Assembly (NCBI GenBank): GCA_017459315.1
Contig: JAFUDD010000126.1
Location: forward strand, 1-6,377
DNA from: Clostridia bacterium
GTDB taxonomy: Bacteria > Bacillota_A > Clostridia > Christensenellales > CAG-138
Reading direction: 5' to 3'
DNA: 6,377 nucleotides
Position numbers and translations under genes: made by a program. Of the stretch, positions 1 to 6,353 are shown piece after piece. The notes under the pieces were generated by a model. That model was not told where the DNA came from. It was given only the letters and a program-made list of their open reading frames with translations, and made no database searches. Within the stretch, counting starts at the first letter, position 1; each line of letters starts with the position of its first letter.

Positions 1-104
1 ATCTCGTTGGTGAACACGTTGATCACGCGGGCGTTCTTGATCACAAGGGTCGCGCTCCCGTCCCGCGCGGCGAGAATCAACTTCGATAAATCGGTTGCCT
101 GCAT
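1..104 (-). CDS. ade: Adenine deaminase, N-terminal fragment (probable)
   Basis: Only the first 34 codons lie in the window; the gene runs off the left edge. The peptide begins MQATDLSKLILAARDGSA and continues with LVIKNARVINVFTNE. A short helix followed by an 'L-I-K-N-A-R-V-x-N-V-F-T' strand is the usual opening of adenine deaminase (COG1001, amidohydrolase superfamily), which hydrolyses adenine to hypoxanthine and ammonia in cytoplasmic purine salvage. The metal-binding His motifs would lie outside the window, so the assignment rests on this short strand alone. The ATG at 104 follows a strong AAGGAGGA site. The gene diverges from the propeller operon. From the predicted promoter the leader would be only about 23 bases, which leaves no room for a purine riboswitch. 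Other amidohydrolases such as dihydroorotase-like enzymes start with a similar strand and cannot be fully excluded. Confidence 0.66.
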   Translation of the reverse strand, partial: MQATDLSKLILAARDGSATLVIKNARVINVFTNE

Positions 105-110
105 ACAAAA

Positions 111-118
111 TCCTCCTT
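111..118 (-). promoter_or_regulatory. Ribosome binding site of the adenine deaminase gene
   Basis: On the minus strand AAGGAGGA ends six bases before the ATG at 104. This is a near-perfect Shine-Dalgarno sequence at good spacing and fixes the start codon of the partial gene. Confidence 0.85.
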
Positions 119-133
119 ATCGCTCTTTGTACT

Positions 134-161
134 ATTTTACCACATCTTTACGATTATGCAA
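134..161 (-). promoter_or_regulatory. Sigma-A type promoter for the adenine deaminase gene (predicted)
   Basis: Read on the minus strand, TTGCAT (161-156) is separated by 16 bases from TAAAAT (139-134), placing transcription start near 127 and giving a leader of about 23 bases. Both hexamers are one or two bases from consensus. AT-rich DNA lies immediately upstream (165-204), which could act as an UP element. Prediction by eye only. Confidence 0.55.
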
Positions 162-164
162 CGG

Positions 165-204
165 AAAATATAAAAATATTTTAGGAAAACTAAATATAAT
201 TTTG
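165..204. other. AT-rich block in the divergent intergenic region
   Basis: This stretch is almost entirely A and T in a GC-rich neighbourhood and contains the 10-base palindrome AAAATATTTT (173-182) and a TATAAT (195-200) without a convincing -35 partner. It lies between the two divergent promoters, where it could be an UP element, a bent segment or a regulator site. The rest of the gap (205-257) shows nothing I can name. Confidence 0.35.
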
Positions 205-257
205 CTCCCGCTGCGGCACGGTTCACAAAAATCTTTCCTTTATGTCCCATTCCGGCG

Positions 258-286
258 TTGCAAGGCGGGGGAAAATACGCTATAAT
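258..286 (+). promoter_or_regulatory. Sigma-A promoter of the propeller-glycosylase operon
   Basis: TTGCAA (258-263), a 17-base spacer, and a perfect TATAAT (281-286) predict transcription start near 293 and a leader of about 21 bases. Because this promoter sits downstream of the in-frame ATG at 242, it argues that translation starts at 314 rather than 242. Confidence 0.8.
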
Positions 287-313
287 GGCAGCATATCATG
301 GAAGAGGTGTATC

Positions 314-2170
314 ATGTCCAGACGCGACCGCACCCGTAAGGTACAACCGAGATTTCTGCTTTTCTTAGCTTCCGTATTCATTCTGCTCATCAGCATTACG
401 CTGCTGATCGTGGCGATCATATACGGCAGCTCGTTCTGCTCGCCGACAAATTGCGGAGGCTCGCCGGACGCGCTGACGCTCGGCAGCACCGTGATCCCGA
501 CCGAGGACGAGACGCAGCCGAACGTGACGAACGTGGAATCGAGCGCGGCCAACGTGATCGACCCGCCGCCCGCCCTGCAAAGCGATATCACTTATTCCGC
601 CAACCCGATCGACGCGGCCAAGCCCGCCGTGCTCGGCTTTACCTACGATATCCGGCGCAACAACCGGGAGGATACCTATACCTCGAACCCCGTCGAAACG
701 AACTTTTCCTTCGGCCGCGGCGCGGACTATACCGCCCTCAAGGGCGTCACGACGCTCGGCGGCAACAACTATCGCAACGGCTTTGCCTACGGCACGGCAA
801 CGGTGTCGATGCAGACGCTCAAGGAGGAATGGTCCAACGGCCTCGGCGCGCTGAACGGCTTTTCCGGTACGCTGTGGTCCGGCTCGCCGCTGATCGTGAC
901 GTGGGAGGGCGAGACGCTGCAGGCGCTCGGCGTGCTCGAATCCTTCAAGGGAGATTCGCTGACCGAGGTGATCCAATGCGCGGCGGACGGCAATATCTAC
1001 TTCTATCAGCTCGAAACCGGGCAGCGCACGCGTGAACCGATCAATGTCGGCGTTCCGATGTTCGGCACGCCCACGCTCGATCCGCGCGGCATCCCGATGC
1101 TGTATATCGGACAGGGCACCTCCTACGAGGTCAATAAGTCCGCGTGCTACGGCGTCAACCTCGTCACCAACAGCGCACAGACCATCGTTTCCGGCAAGGA
1201 TCACACCGCCCGGCGCGACGACTGGAGCGCGTTCGACGCAAGCCCGCTCGTGATCGAGGATACGCTGATCTGGCCGAGCGAAAACGGCCTGCTCTATCTG
1301 GTGCGGCTGAACACCGTGTACGATCCCGAGGCGAGAATCCTTTCGATCACCCCGGGCGACAAGATCAAATATCGCTATGCCGCCTCCGGCTACACGACCA
1401 CGTCCGCGTCCGGCAAGCGTTGGTACGGGTATGAATCGAGCGCGGCGGCGTTCCGCAACTACCTCTACGTCTGCGACAACGGCGGGCGGCTGCAATGCAT
1501 CGACGTGATTACGCTGAAGCTCCAGTTTGTCGTTGATACCGGCGGCGATACCGATGCGACCGTCGTGCTGGAGGAGGACGGCGGCGCGGGCACGGTATGG
1601 CTGTATACGTGCAGTCAGACCGATACGCAGGATGAATCGCTGCCCAACGGCTACGGCTATTGCTATACCAAGAAGATCAACGGCCTGACCGGGCAGGTGA
1701 TCTGGGAAAACAAGCAGCTGGTCATCACCATCGGCGGCACGAAGGGCGGCAGCAAGGCCACGCCGCACATCGGCCGCGGCACCATCGGCGATCTGCTGCT
1801 GTGCTCGTATTACGGCCTTGCCGTGGACACCGTGGACGACGAGGGCAACGTTTCCTATGGCTACGGCGGCAAGGTGATCGCGTTCGACCGTTCGAGCGGC
1901 GAGGTGCGCTGGGAAATCAAGCAGACCGGCGCGGCGGACTTCGTTTCCTCGCCCTTGGTGGTCTATACGACACGCGGGGACGCGTACCTGATCCAATGCG
2001 ACCGCAGCGGTGCGATGCGCCTGTTTAATGCGGTCAAGCCCGGCGAAAACGCGCTGTATGCGCTCGACCTCGGCGACGAGGTGGATGCGACGCCGGTCGC
2101 CTATAACAACTATGTCGTCGTCGGCTCGACCGGAACGAACCCCCGGCTGTTCTGCTTCCGCCTGCAATGA
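314..2170 (+). CDS. Membrane-anchored PQQ-like beta-propeller protein
   Basis: The 618-residue product has a short basic cytoplasmic tail (SRRDRTRK), one transmembrane helix at about residues 14-37, a low-complexity acidic/Thr-rich linker (about 50-105) and then a large extracytoplasmic domain. From about 185 to the C-terminus it repeats the pattern 'SPLV...LY...G.L..ID..TG...W' of PQQ-like/BamB-type propeller blades, clearest at 307-332, 379-410, 454-468, 519-555 and 580-618. The ends look like a closed propeller, with the last strand RLFCFRLQ. No quinone or haem ligands (no CxxCH) are visible, so it is more likely a binding or scaffold module than a dehydrogenase. Eleven cysteines are present, including a C42-C47 pair just outside the membrane. 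The start at 314 is chosen because AGAGGTG (303-309) precedes it and the promoter lies between it and the upstream ATG at 242. Its stop overlaps the next gene by four bases. Ligand and role are unknown. Confidence 0.88.
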   Translation: MSRRDRTRKVQPRFLLFLASVFILLISITLLIVAIIYGSSFCSPTNCGGSPDALTLGSTVIPTEDETQPNVTNVESSAANVIDPPPALQSDITYSANPIDAAKPAVLGFTYDIRRNNREDTYTSNPVETNFSFGRGADYTALKGVTTLGGNNYRNGFAYGTATVSMQTLKEEWSNGLGALNGFSGTLWSGSPLIVTWEGETLQALGVLESFKGDSLTEVIQCAADGNIYFYQLETGQRTREPINVGVPMFGTPTLDPRGIPMLYIGQGTSYEVNKSACYGVNLVTNSAQTIVSGKDHTARRDDWSAFDASPLVIEDTLIWPSENGLLYLVRLNTVYDPEARILSITPGDKIKYRYAASGYTTTSASGKRWYGYESSAAAFRNYLYVCDNGGRLQCIDVITLKLQFVVDTGGDTDATVVLEEDGGAGTVWLYTCSQTDTQDESLPNGYGYCYTKKINGLTGQVIWENKQLVITIGGTKGGSKATPHIGRGTIGDLLLCSYYGLAVDTVDDEGNVSYGYGGKVIAFDRSSGEVRWEIKQTGAADFVSSPLVVYTTRGDAYLIQCDRSGAMRLFNAVKPGENALYALDLGDEVDATPVAYNNYVVVGSTGTNPRLFCFRLQ

Positions 2171-2655
2171 ACGAACAGCGTATCACGCATCCGTTTCCCG
2201 CGTTTTGCCCACCCAACGCAAGAATTCTGATTTTGGGCAGCTTTCCCTCGGTCAAGTCCCGTGAGCAGCTGTTCTTTTATGGCCACCCGCAAAACCGCTT
2301 TTGGCGTGTGCTTGCCGCCTTGTTTGACGAGCCTGTGCCTGCGGATATCCCGCAAAAGAAGCTGCTGCTCGAAAAGCACGGTATCGCCTTGTGGGACGTG
2401 ATCGGGCAATGCACGATCATCGGCTCGTCGGACAGCTCGATTCGGGATGTCGTGCCGAATGACTTGACGCCGCTTCTTCTGCGGGCGCCTATCGAGCGTA
2501 TCTATGTCAACGGCAAGACCGCCGAGCGGTATTTCCTGCGGTATCAAAAGCCGGTTCTGCACCGCGACGCCGTGTGCCTGCCGTCCACCAGTCCCGCCAA
2601 CGCCGCCCGCTCGCTCGAAAGTCTGCTCGAAGCGTGGCGGGTGATCGCCGAATAA
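2167..2655 (+). CDS. DNA-deoxyinosine (hypoxanthine) glycosylase, uracil-DNA glycosylase superfamily
   Basis: This 162-residue cytoplasmic enzyme matches the family 6 (HDG) branch of the uracil-DNA glycosylase superfamily, which removes hypoxanthine, the deamination product of adenine, from DNA to start base excision repair. Motif 1 is visible as LILGSFPSVKSRE (21-33) followed by FYGHPQNRFW (37-46); the Asn at 43 probably corresponds to the catalytically important Asn of this family. IALWDVIGQC (73-82) and GSSDSSI (86-92) are further conserved blocks, IYVNGKTA (112-119) is a core strand, and LPSTSPAN (138-145) is the DNA-intercalation motif 2. Length is normal and complete. The ATG lies inside the stop region of the propeller gene (ATGA) and I see no good Shine-Dalgarno site before it, so translation is probably coupled. 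A terminator follows. Related G:T/U mismatch glycosylases share the fold, so substrate preference is inferred from the motifs. Confidence 0.92.
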   Translation: MNEQRITHPFPAFCPPNARILILGSFPSVKSREQLFFYGHPQNRFWRVLAALFDEPVPADIPQKKLLLEKHGIALWDVIGQCTIIGSSDSSIRDVVPNDLTPLLLRAPIERIYVNGKTAERYFLRYQKPVLHRDAVCLPSTSPANAARSLESLLEAWRVIAE

Positions 2656-2668
2656 GTTTGTTCCGTCT

Positions 2669-2699
2669 GCGCACCCTAACCACGGGGTGCGCTTTTCTT
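2669..2699 (+). terminator. Rho-independent terminator
   Basis: GCGCACCC (2669-2676) and GGGTGCGC (2685-2692) form a perfect 8-base-pair stem with an 8-base loop, followed directly by TTTTCTT. It begins 13 bases after the glycosylase stop codon and closes the first operon. Confidence 0.93.
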
Positions 2700-2740
2700 G
2701 TGCCTGAAATGCAGGGCTGATACAACCTGTTGCGTTTTTA

Positions 2741-2770
2741 TTGACAACTAAAAGCGCGCGGCGCTATAAT
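2741..2770 (+). promoter_or_regulatory. Consensus sigma-A promoter of the surface-protein operon
   Basis: A perfect TTGACA (2741-2746) and a perfect TATAAT (2765-2770) are 18 bases apart. Transcription would start near 2777, leaving a leader of about 24 bases. A second overlapping TATAAT (2770-2775) would be too far from the -35. Strong basal expression is likely unless a repressor acts on the spacer. Confidence 0.88.
2753..2765. repeat. Short inverted repeat in the promoter spacer
   Basis: AGCGC (2753-2757) and GCGCT (2761-2765) are perfect inverted copies around a GCG centre, lying between the -35 and -10 boxes and reaching the first base of the -10. It could be an operator for a dimeric repressor, but five-base arms can arise by chance in GC-rich DNA. 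Confidence 0.3.
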
Positions 2771-2787
2771 ATAATTCGGAATCAACC

Positions 2788-2793
2788 GAGGTG
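2788..2793 (+). promoter_or_regulatory. Ribosome binding site deciding the deacetylase start
   Basis: GAGGTG ends seven bases before the ATG at 2801 but only one base before the alternative ATG at 2795. Normal spacing therefore favours 2801, giving a protein that begins MKRTVRTICV, a typical signal-peptide start. Confidence 0.75.
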
Positions 2794-2800
2794 AATGGAT

Positions 2801-4288
2801 ATGAAACGAACCGTCCGCACGATCTGCGTTCTGCTGTGCCTGCTGCTGCTCGGCGGTACGGCGAGCTTTGCCGAATCGACGGAGCCGGTGCGCCTCGGAC
2901 GGCGCTGCACCTATGCGGCTGCCAAGCCGTCCAAGTACCTTCCCGACCGCCTCGGCGACCGCAATGTGGATACCAAGGTCATCCTTGCGTCCGGCGAATG
3001 GGCGTCCGTTTCGTGGGACGAAAACACCGGTGCGGACTTTGTGTATTGGGAGTGGAGCGACAAAGCGGGTATTCTGCCCGCGCCGTATTCCGTCGAACTG
3101 TTGAACGAAGCGGGGGAGACGGTCAAAGCCTTCGACGGCAACCCGTATTGGAACGACGGCATCGTTGTAGAGCCGGGCGTGTTCGGCGTGCGGCTGACGG
3201 CCGAGGAGCCGACCGAGCTTTGCACGCTCGTTCCGTATGCAGGCGGCGCGCCGTCCGATTACCACGCATGGGAGCCGACGCCGGAAAAGGTCGATTTTTT
3301 GGTGATTGCCACGCACCCGGACGACGACGCGCTGTTCATGGGCAATGTGATCGCCACCTACGGCAAACAGCTCGGCTATACCGGCACGATCCTATGGTGT
3401 ACGACGCGCGAGCGCATCCGTCGAACCGAAGCCCTCAACGGCGCAGCGATCATGGGGCTTACGCAATATCCGCTGATGGCAGGGCTGCCCGATATCTCGC
3501 GCAAGAACCGCGAACGGTTCGAGAAGGATTTTCTGCTGGAGGACGTGGAAAACGTACTGATCCGGTATATCCGGCAGGTGCGGCCGGAGGTCGTGATCAC
3601 GCACGATGTGGAGGGCGAATACGGCCATTGGCAGCACAAGCGCGTGTCCGAGGCCGTGCGCCTTGCCGTAGAGGACGCCGCCAACCCCGCCTGCGATCCC
3701 GCGTCCGCCGAAATGAGCGGGACGTGGCAGGTGAAAAAGCTCTATATCCATCTGTACCCCGAAAACCCGATCTTCATTACCGCGACCGAGCCGCTGTCCG
3801 CGTTCGGCGGGCTGACCGGCTGGGAGATCGCCAAGGCCGCGTACAACTGTCATCAGTCGCAGGAGCTCGGCAACCATCCGTGCAACAACGAGGGCTTCCA
3901 CAGCCTCGAACGCTTCGGGCTTGCGTTCTCGACCGTCGGGCTCGATACCGGGCGCAACGATTTATTTGAAAACATTCCCCCGGAGGAGCTTGTCGGCTTT
4001 GAGCCGACCCCGGAGCCGACGCCGGCCCCGACGGACACCCCTGCGCCGACGGACACGCCCGCCCCGACCGCGCAGACAACCGATACGCCGCGTCCGACCG
4101 ATACGCCGCAGCCCGCTTTGACCGCATCGCCTTTGCCTATGGACAAGGCCGCGTCCGAAGCCCCAACCGAGTCCGGATGGAACCCGCTATGGCTCGCGCT
4201 GCCGCTGCTTGGGCTCGCGCTTGGCGCGGCGGCTGCCGTGCTGCTGTATAAGCGTGCGAAAACAAAGAGGAGAAAACACCGCCGATGA
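2801..4288 (+). CDS. Secreted, membrane-tethered PIG-L/LmbE-family N-acetylglucosaminyl deacetylase
   Basis: The 495-residue product starts with a signal peptide (basic MKRTVR, hydrophobic 8-18, likely cleavage after SFA at residue 24). Residues about 25-160 are beta-rich and look like a galactose-binding/discoidin-type module (weak, by eye). Residues 164-385 are a PIG-L (LmbE, PF02585) domain: strand DFLVIATHPDDD (165-176), TRER (202-205), and THDVEGEYGHWQHKR (267-281). By analogy with MshB and BshB, H172, D175 and H279 would bind the metal and D174 would be the general base. The family is zinc-dependent and hydrolyses N-acetyl groups from GlcNAc-type sugars. A Pro/Thr stalk (401-438), a transmembrane helix (about 462-483) and a basic tail follow, with no LPXTG motif, so the enzyme would be tethered outside the membrane. 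The usual HPDDE is HPDDD here. It overlaps the next gene by ATGA. The substrate is unknown; its location argues against a cytosolic thiol pathway and for an envelope or external glycan. Confidence 0.88.
   Translation: MKRTVRTICVLLCLLLLGGTASFAESTEPVRLGRRCTYAAAKPSKYLPDRLGDRNVDTKVILASGEWASVSWDENTGADFVYWEWSDKAGILPAPYSVELLNEAGETVKAFDGNPYWNDGIVVEPGVFGVRLTAEEPTELCTLVPYAGGAPSDYHAWEPTPEKVDFLVIATHPDDDALFMGNVIATYGKQLGYTGTILWCTTRERIRRTEALNGAAIMGLTQYPLMAGLPDISRKNRERFEKDFLLEDVENVLIRYIRQVRPEVVITHDVEGEYGHWQHKRVSEAVRLAVEDAANPACDPASAEMSGTWQVKKLYIHLYPENPIFITATEPLSAFGGLTGWEIAKAAYNCHQSQELGNHPCNNEGFHSLERFGLAFSTVGLDTGRNDLFENIPPEELVGFEPTPEPTPAPTDTPAPTDTPAPTAQTTDTPRPTDTPQPALTASPLPMDKAASEAPTESGWNPLWLALPLLGLALGAAAAVLLYKRAKTKRRKHRR
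4001..4114 (+). repeat. Pro/Thr-rich stalk repeat within the deacetylase gene
   Basis: These bases encode residues 401-438, made of PTPE, PTPAPTDT, PAPTDT, PAPT and RPTDTPQP units. Near-identical GCCCCGACGGACAC-like DNA copies make it a tandem repeat prone to length change. Such stretches are extended, often glycosylated, spacers holding a domain away from the membrane. Confidence 0.85.
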
Positions 4289-6153
4289 GCATGACGCAAA
4301 GAATCATATTGATCGTCCTGTCGCTGCTGCTGCTTTGCGCGGCCGGCGCATTTGCGCTGTTCTGGTTTATGATGATCCCGGTGGACGGCACCTACCTTTG
4401 GACGACCGCCGACGGGTACGCCTCCTCCACGCTGACCGGCGCGGATGTCGATGCGCTGCTGAAGCTCCGGAACCCGACGTGGCTCGACCTGCGCGGCTCC
4501 AATCTGAACGAGGCCGAGATTGCAAGGCTTTCGGGCGCGTTCCCGGACTGCGACATTCGCTGGTCGATGGTCGTCAACGGGCAGACGCTGGAAAACGATA
4601 CCACGGAGGTCACGCTTGATCATCCGTCGCCCGCCGACCTTGCGGCATTGCACCGTCTGCCGCTGCTGCGCACGGTCAACGTAAAGAACTGCACCGACTA
4701 TGCTATGCTTCGCACCGCCGAAAGCGAGCATCCGAACTGGACGTGGAACTGGTCTGTCGCCTCGGCGGAGGTCGAGATCGACCACACCGTAAACGACTGG
4801 ACGGTGGACGATCCGCTGTCTGCCGAAACGCTGTTTGCCGTGCTCCCGGAGCTGACAAACCTCAAAACCGTCACCCTGCGGGATAAGGCGCTTTCCAATG
4901 CGGATATCGCCGCTCTCGTCGCCGCGTTTCCGGCGTTGTCTTTCGATTATCGGGTGTCCGTGGGCGGCGTCACGCTTTCGCCCGACGTGACAAGCCTCAC
5001 GCTCGGCGAAGCCTCCGGCATTACGGATGTGTCCGCGCTTGCCGATGCGCTGCCGTATCTGCCCGCCCTTGAAAGCGTCGACCTAGAGCCGCTGGCCTTG
5101 GGCAACGCGCAGCTGAAGGAGGCGTTGTCGCTTCTGGACGGTCTTACACTGCACTACACAGTCGAGCTGTTCGGGGAGCGCGTTTCGCCCGACCTTGCCG
5201 CCATCGACCTGCAGGGAAAGGAGATCCCCTCGGCGCGGGAGCTGACCGAGGCGCTGCCGCTGCTGCCGAAGCTCACAACGGTGCTGCTCGGTGAGCGAAG
5301 CGGGGCGCGGGCGGATATTGTCGCGTTCATGGAAGCGAACCCGACGCTGACCTACGACTACACCTTCACGGTCGAGTATCTTGGCCATACCTATACCGAA
5401 GCCACGGAAGAGCTCGATCTGTCGAACACCCCGATCACCGATGTCGATACGCTGAAATACACGCTGACGCAGCTGCCGAATCTGAAGCATGTGAACATGC
5501 TCGGCTGCGGGCTCGACGACCGCACGATGGGCGGCCTTGCCGATGCGTTCCCGCACATCAAGTTCTTGTGGGAGATCGACCTCGGCTTTTGGGGCAAGCT
5601 CCGCACCGACGCAACCGCGTTCACCACGCGCAGCTCCAAAAAGGGCGATGAAAAGAAGTATCGCTTAACGACCGAAGCGATCTGGCCGCTGCAATACTGC
5701 ACGGAGCTGGTCGCACTCGACCTCGGGCATCAGCAGATCGAGGATATCTCGGTGCTCAAAACGCTGACCAAGCTGCAAATTCTGATTCTGGCCGACAACC
5801 GGATCAAGGACATTTCCGCACTCCGTTATATGCCCGACCTTGTGTATGTCGAGCTGTTTATCAATCATATCGAGGACGTTTCGCCGCTCGCCGATCACGA
5901 CAAGCTGCTTGACCTCAACCTATGCACGAACCACATCTCCGACGTTACGCCGCTCATGACGCTGAAGAATCTCGAACGGCTGTGGTATTCGGGCAACCTG
6001 TTTAAGATTCAGGATCACGACGCCATGCGCGCCGCGCTGCCGAACTGTATCTGCAACCGCACGGTCTACGACGAAACCTCCGACGGCTGGCGCACGCATG
6101 AACGCTATTACTGGATGATCGCCTTTTTCAAGGACGCGCCGAGGTATAAATGA
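4285..6153 (+). CDS. Membrane-anchored leucine-rich repeat protein with six long diverged repeats
   Basis: The 622-residue product has one N-terminal transmembrane helix (about 6-31) with almost no cytoplasmic tail, so the bulk is probably extracytoplasmic. Residues 85-440 carry six units of about 65-70 residues that begin 'AFPxxxxxW/YxVxVxG' (at 85, 149, 214, 285, 351 and 421) and continue with 'LxL...AL..LPxLxxVxL'. Residues 474-583 are five consecutive 22-residue repeats of the internalin type (LxxLxLxxNxIxDISxL). The end (584-622) has a cap-like segment, LPNCICNRTVYDE then GWRTHERYYWM. Leucine-rich repeats generally bind proteins or glycans; the ligand is not recognisable. The ATG at 4285 overlaps the deacetylase stop; AGGAG at 4268-4272 is 12 bases upstream, a little far, so coupling probably helps. 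Another ATG lies at 4291. The stop overlaps the next ATG. No enzymatic domain is visible. Confidence 0.87.
   Translation: MSMTQRIILIVLSLLLLCAAGAFALFWFMMIPVDGTYLWTTADGYASSTLTGADVDALLKLRNPTWLDLRGSNLNEAEIARLSGAFPDCDIRWSMVVNGQTLENDTTEVTLDHPSPADLAALHRLPLLRTVNVKNCTDYAMLRTAESEHPNWTWNWSVASAEVEIDHTVNDWTVDDPLSAETLFAVLPELTNLKTVTLRDKALSNADIAALVAAFPALSFDYRVSVGGVTLSPDVTSLTLGEASGITDVSALADALPYLPALESVDLEPLALGNAQLKEALSLLDGLTLHYTVELFGERVSPDLAAIDLQGKEIPSARELTEALPLLPKLTTVLLGERSGARADIVAFMEANPTLTYDYTFTVEYLGHTYTEATEELDLSNTPITDVDTLKYTLTQLPNLKHVNMLGCGLDDRTMGGLADAFPHIKFLWEIDLGFWGKLRTDATAFTTRSSKKGDEKKYRLTTEAIWPLQYCTELVALDLGHQQIEDISVLKTLTKLQILILADNRIKDISALRYMPDLVYVELFINHIEDVSPLADHDKLLDLNLCTNHISDVTPLMTLKNLERLWYSGNLFKIQDHDAMRAALPNCICNRTVYDETSDGWRTHERYYWMIAFFKDAPRYK
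4537..5604 (+). repeat. Six diverged ~67-residue repeats in the LRR protein
   Basis: Units start at residues 85 (AFPDCDIRWSMVVNG), 149 (EHPNWTWNWSVAS), 214 (AFPALSFDYRVSVGG), 285 (LDGLTLHYTVELFG), 351 (ANPTLTYDYTFTVEY) and 421 (AFPHIKFLWEIDLGF). Each combines an aromatic beta-hairpin with one or two LRR-like strands. The last is partial in that its second half becomes the canonical LRR array. They are recognisable only at protein level; the DNA copies have diverged. Confidence 0.75.
5704..6033 (+). repeat. Internalin-type leucine-rich repeat array
   Basis: Five in-register 22-residue units start at residues 474, 496, 518, 540 and 562. The first four match LxxLxLxxNxIxDI/VSxLxxL closely (for example LILADNRIKDISAL); the fifth decays after YSGNLFKI. 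Exact 22-residue spacing supports one continuous solenoid. Confidence 0.9.
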
Positions 6154-6353
6154 TGACTAAACGATTCCTGCATACCGCGTTGGCTGCCCTTTTGCTGGCG
6201 GCGCTGCTGACGGCGTTTCCTGCCGGGGCGGAACTTTCCGCACGACCGCAGATTTTGCACGTCGAGGCGCACGGCGCGGTCATTACGGTGGAGACGGATC
6301 GACCGGTCACTGCCTATTGCGTCACGACAAACGAGACGATCCCGCCTGCTTAG
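6150..6353 (+). CDS. Secreted protein N-terminus, probably interrupted by an amber codon
   Basis: This frame gives only 67 residues: a signal peptide (MMTKRF, hydrophobic 8-22, likely cleavage after AGA at residue 27) and one short beta-rich stretch, ILHVEAHGAVITVETDRPVTAYCVTTNETIPPA, before TAG at 6351-6353. The ATG overlaps the LRR gene stop (ATGA); a second ATG at 6153 is equally possible, and GAGG (6141-6144) serves either. The segment resembles the first strands of an Ig-like domain rather than a complete small protein, and the same frame stays open after the TAG to the window end, reading HPDWRPCS, where a Trp is expected in such domains ('T..TPPA...GW'). I therefore think this is the start of a longer exported protein carrying a nonsense change, a sequence error or a recoded codon. 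Function unknown; the operon suggests a cell-surface role. Confidence 0.6.
   Translation: MMTKRFLHTALAALLLAALLTAFPAGAELSARPQILHVEAHGAVITVETDRPVTAYCVTTNETIPPA

Noticed and set aside
195..200. TATAAT as a second forward promoter
   Set aside because: No acceptable -35 hexamer lies 16-18 bases upstream; the match is expected in such AT-rich DNA.
7..285. 92-codon plus-strand frame across the left edge
   Set aside because: It runs antisense to the adenine deaminase start and through the promoter region, and has no ribosome site.
242..313. Upstream ATG extending the propeller protein by 24 residues
   Set aside because: The consensus promoter at 258-286 lies downstream of it, the extra residues show no signal-like feature, and the ATG at 314 has a ribosome site and a proper membrane-anchor start.
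105..313. Purine riboswitch upstream of the adenine deaminase gene
   Set aside because: The best promoter leaves a leader of about 23 bases and I could not find the paired purine aptamer core in the remaining gap.
365..2167. 600-codon open frame on the minus strand opposite the propeller gene
   Set aside because: Its protein is rich in Arg, Ala, Val, Gly and His with no family resemblance, it lies wholly antisense to a well-supported gene, and such frames arise from GC-rich codon use. No ribosome site supports it.
2791..3969. 392-codon plus-strand frame overlapping the deacetylase
   Set aside because: It is an out-of-frame shadow with Arg/Gly/Pro-rich composition, while the overlapping frame has a signal peptide and PIG-L motifs.
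4001..4288. LPXTG sortase anchor at the deacetylase C-terminus
   Set aside because: A hydrophobic segment and basic tail are present but no LPXTG-like motif precedes them, so a plain transmembrane tether is more likely.
3853..4785. 310-codon minus-strand frame spanning the deacetylase and LRR genes
   Set aside because: It is antisense to two coherent genes and its 'GVGVSVGAG' repeats are simply the reverse of the Pro/Thr stalk.
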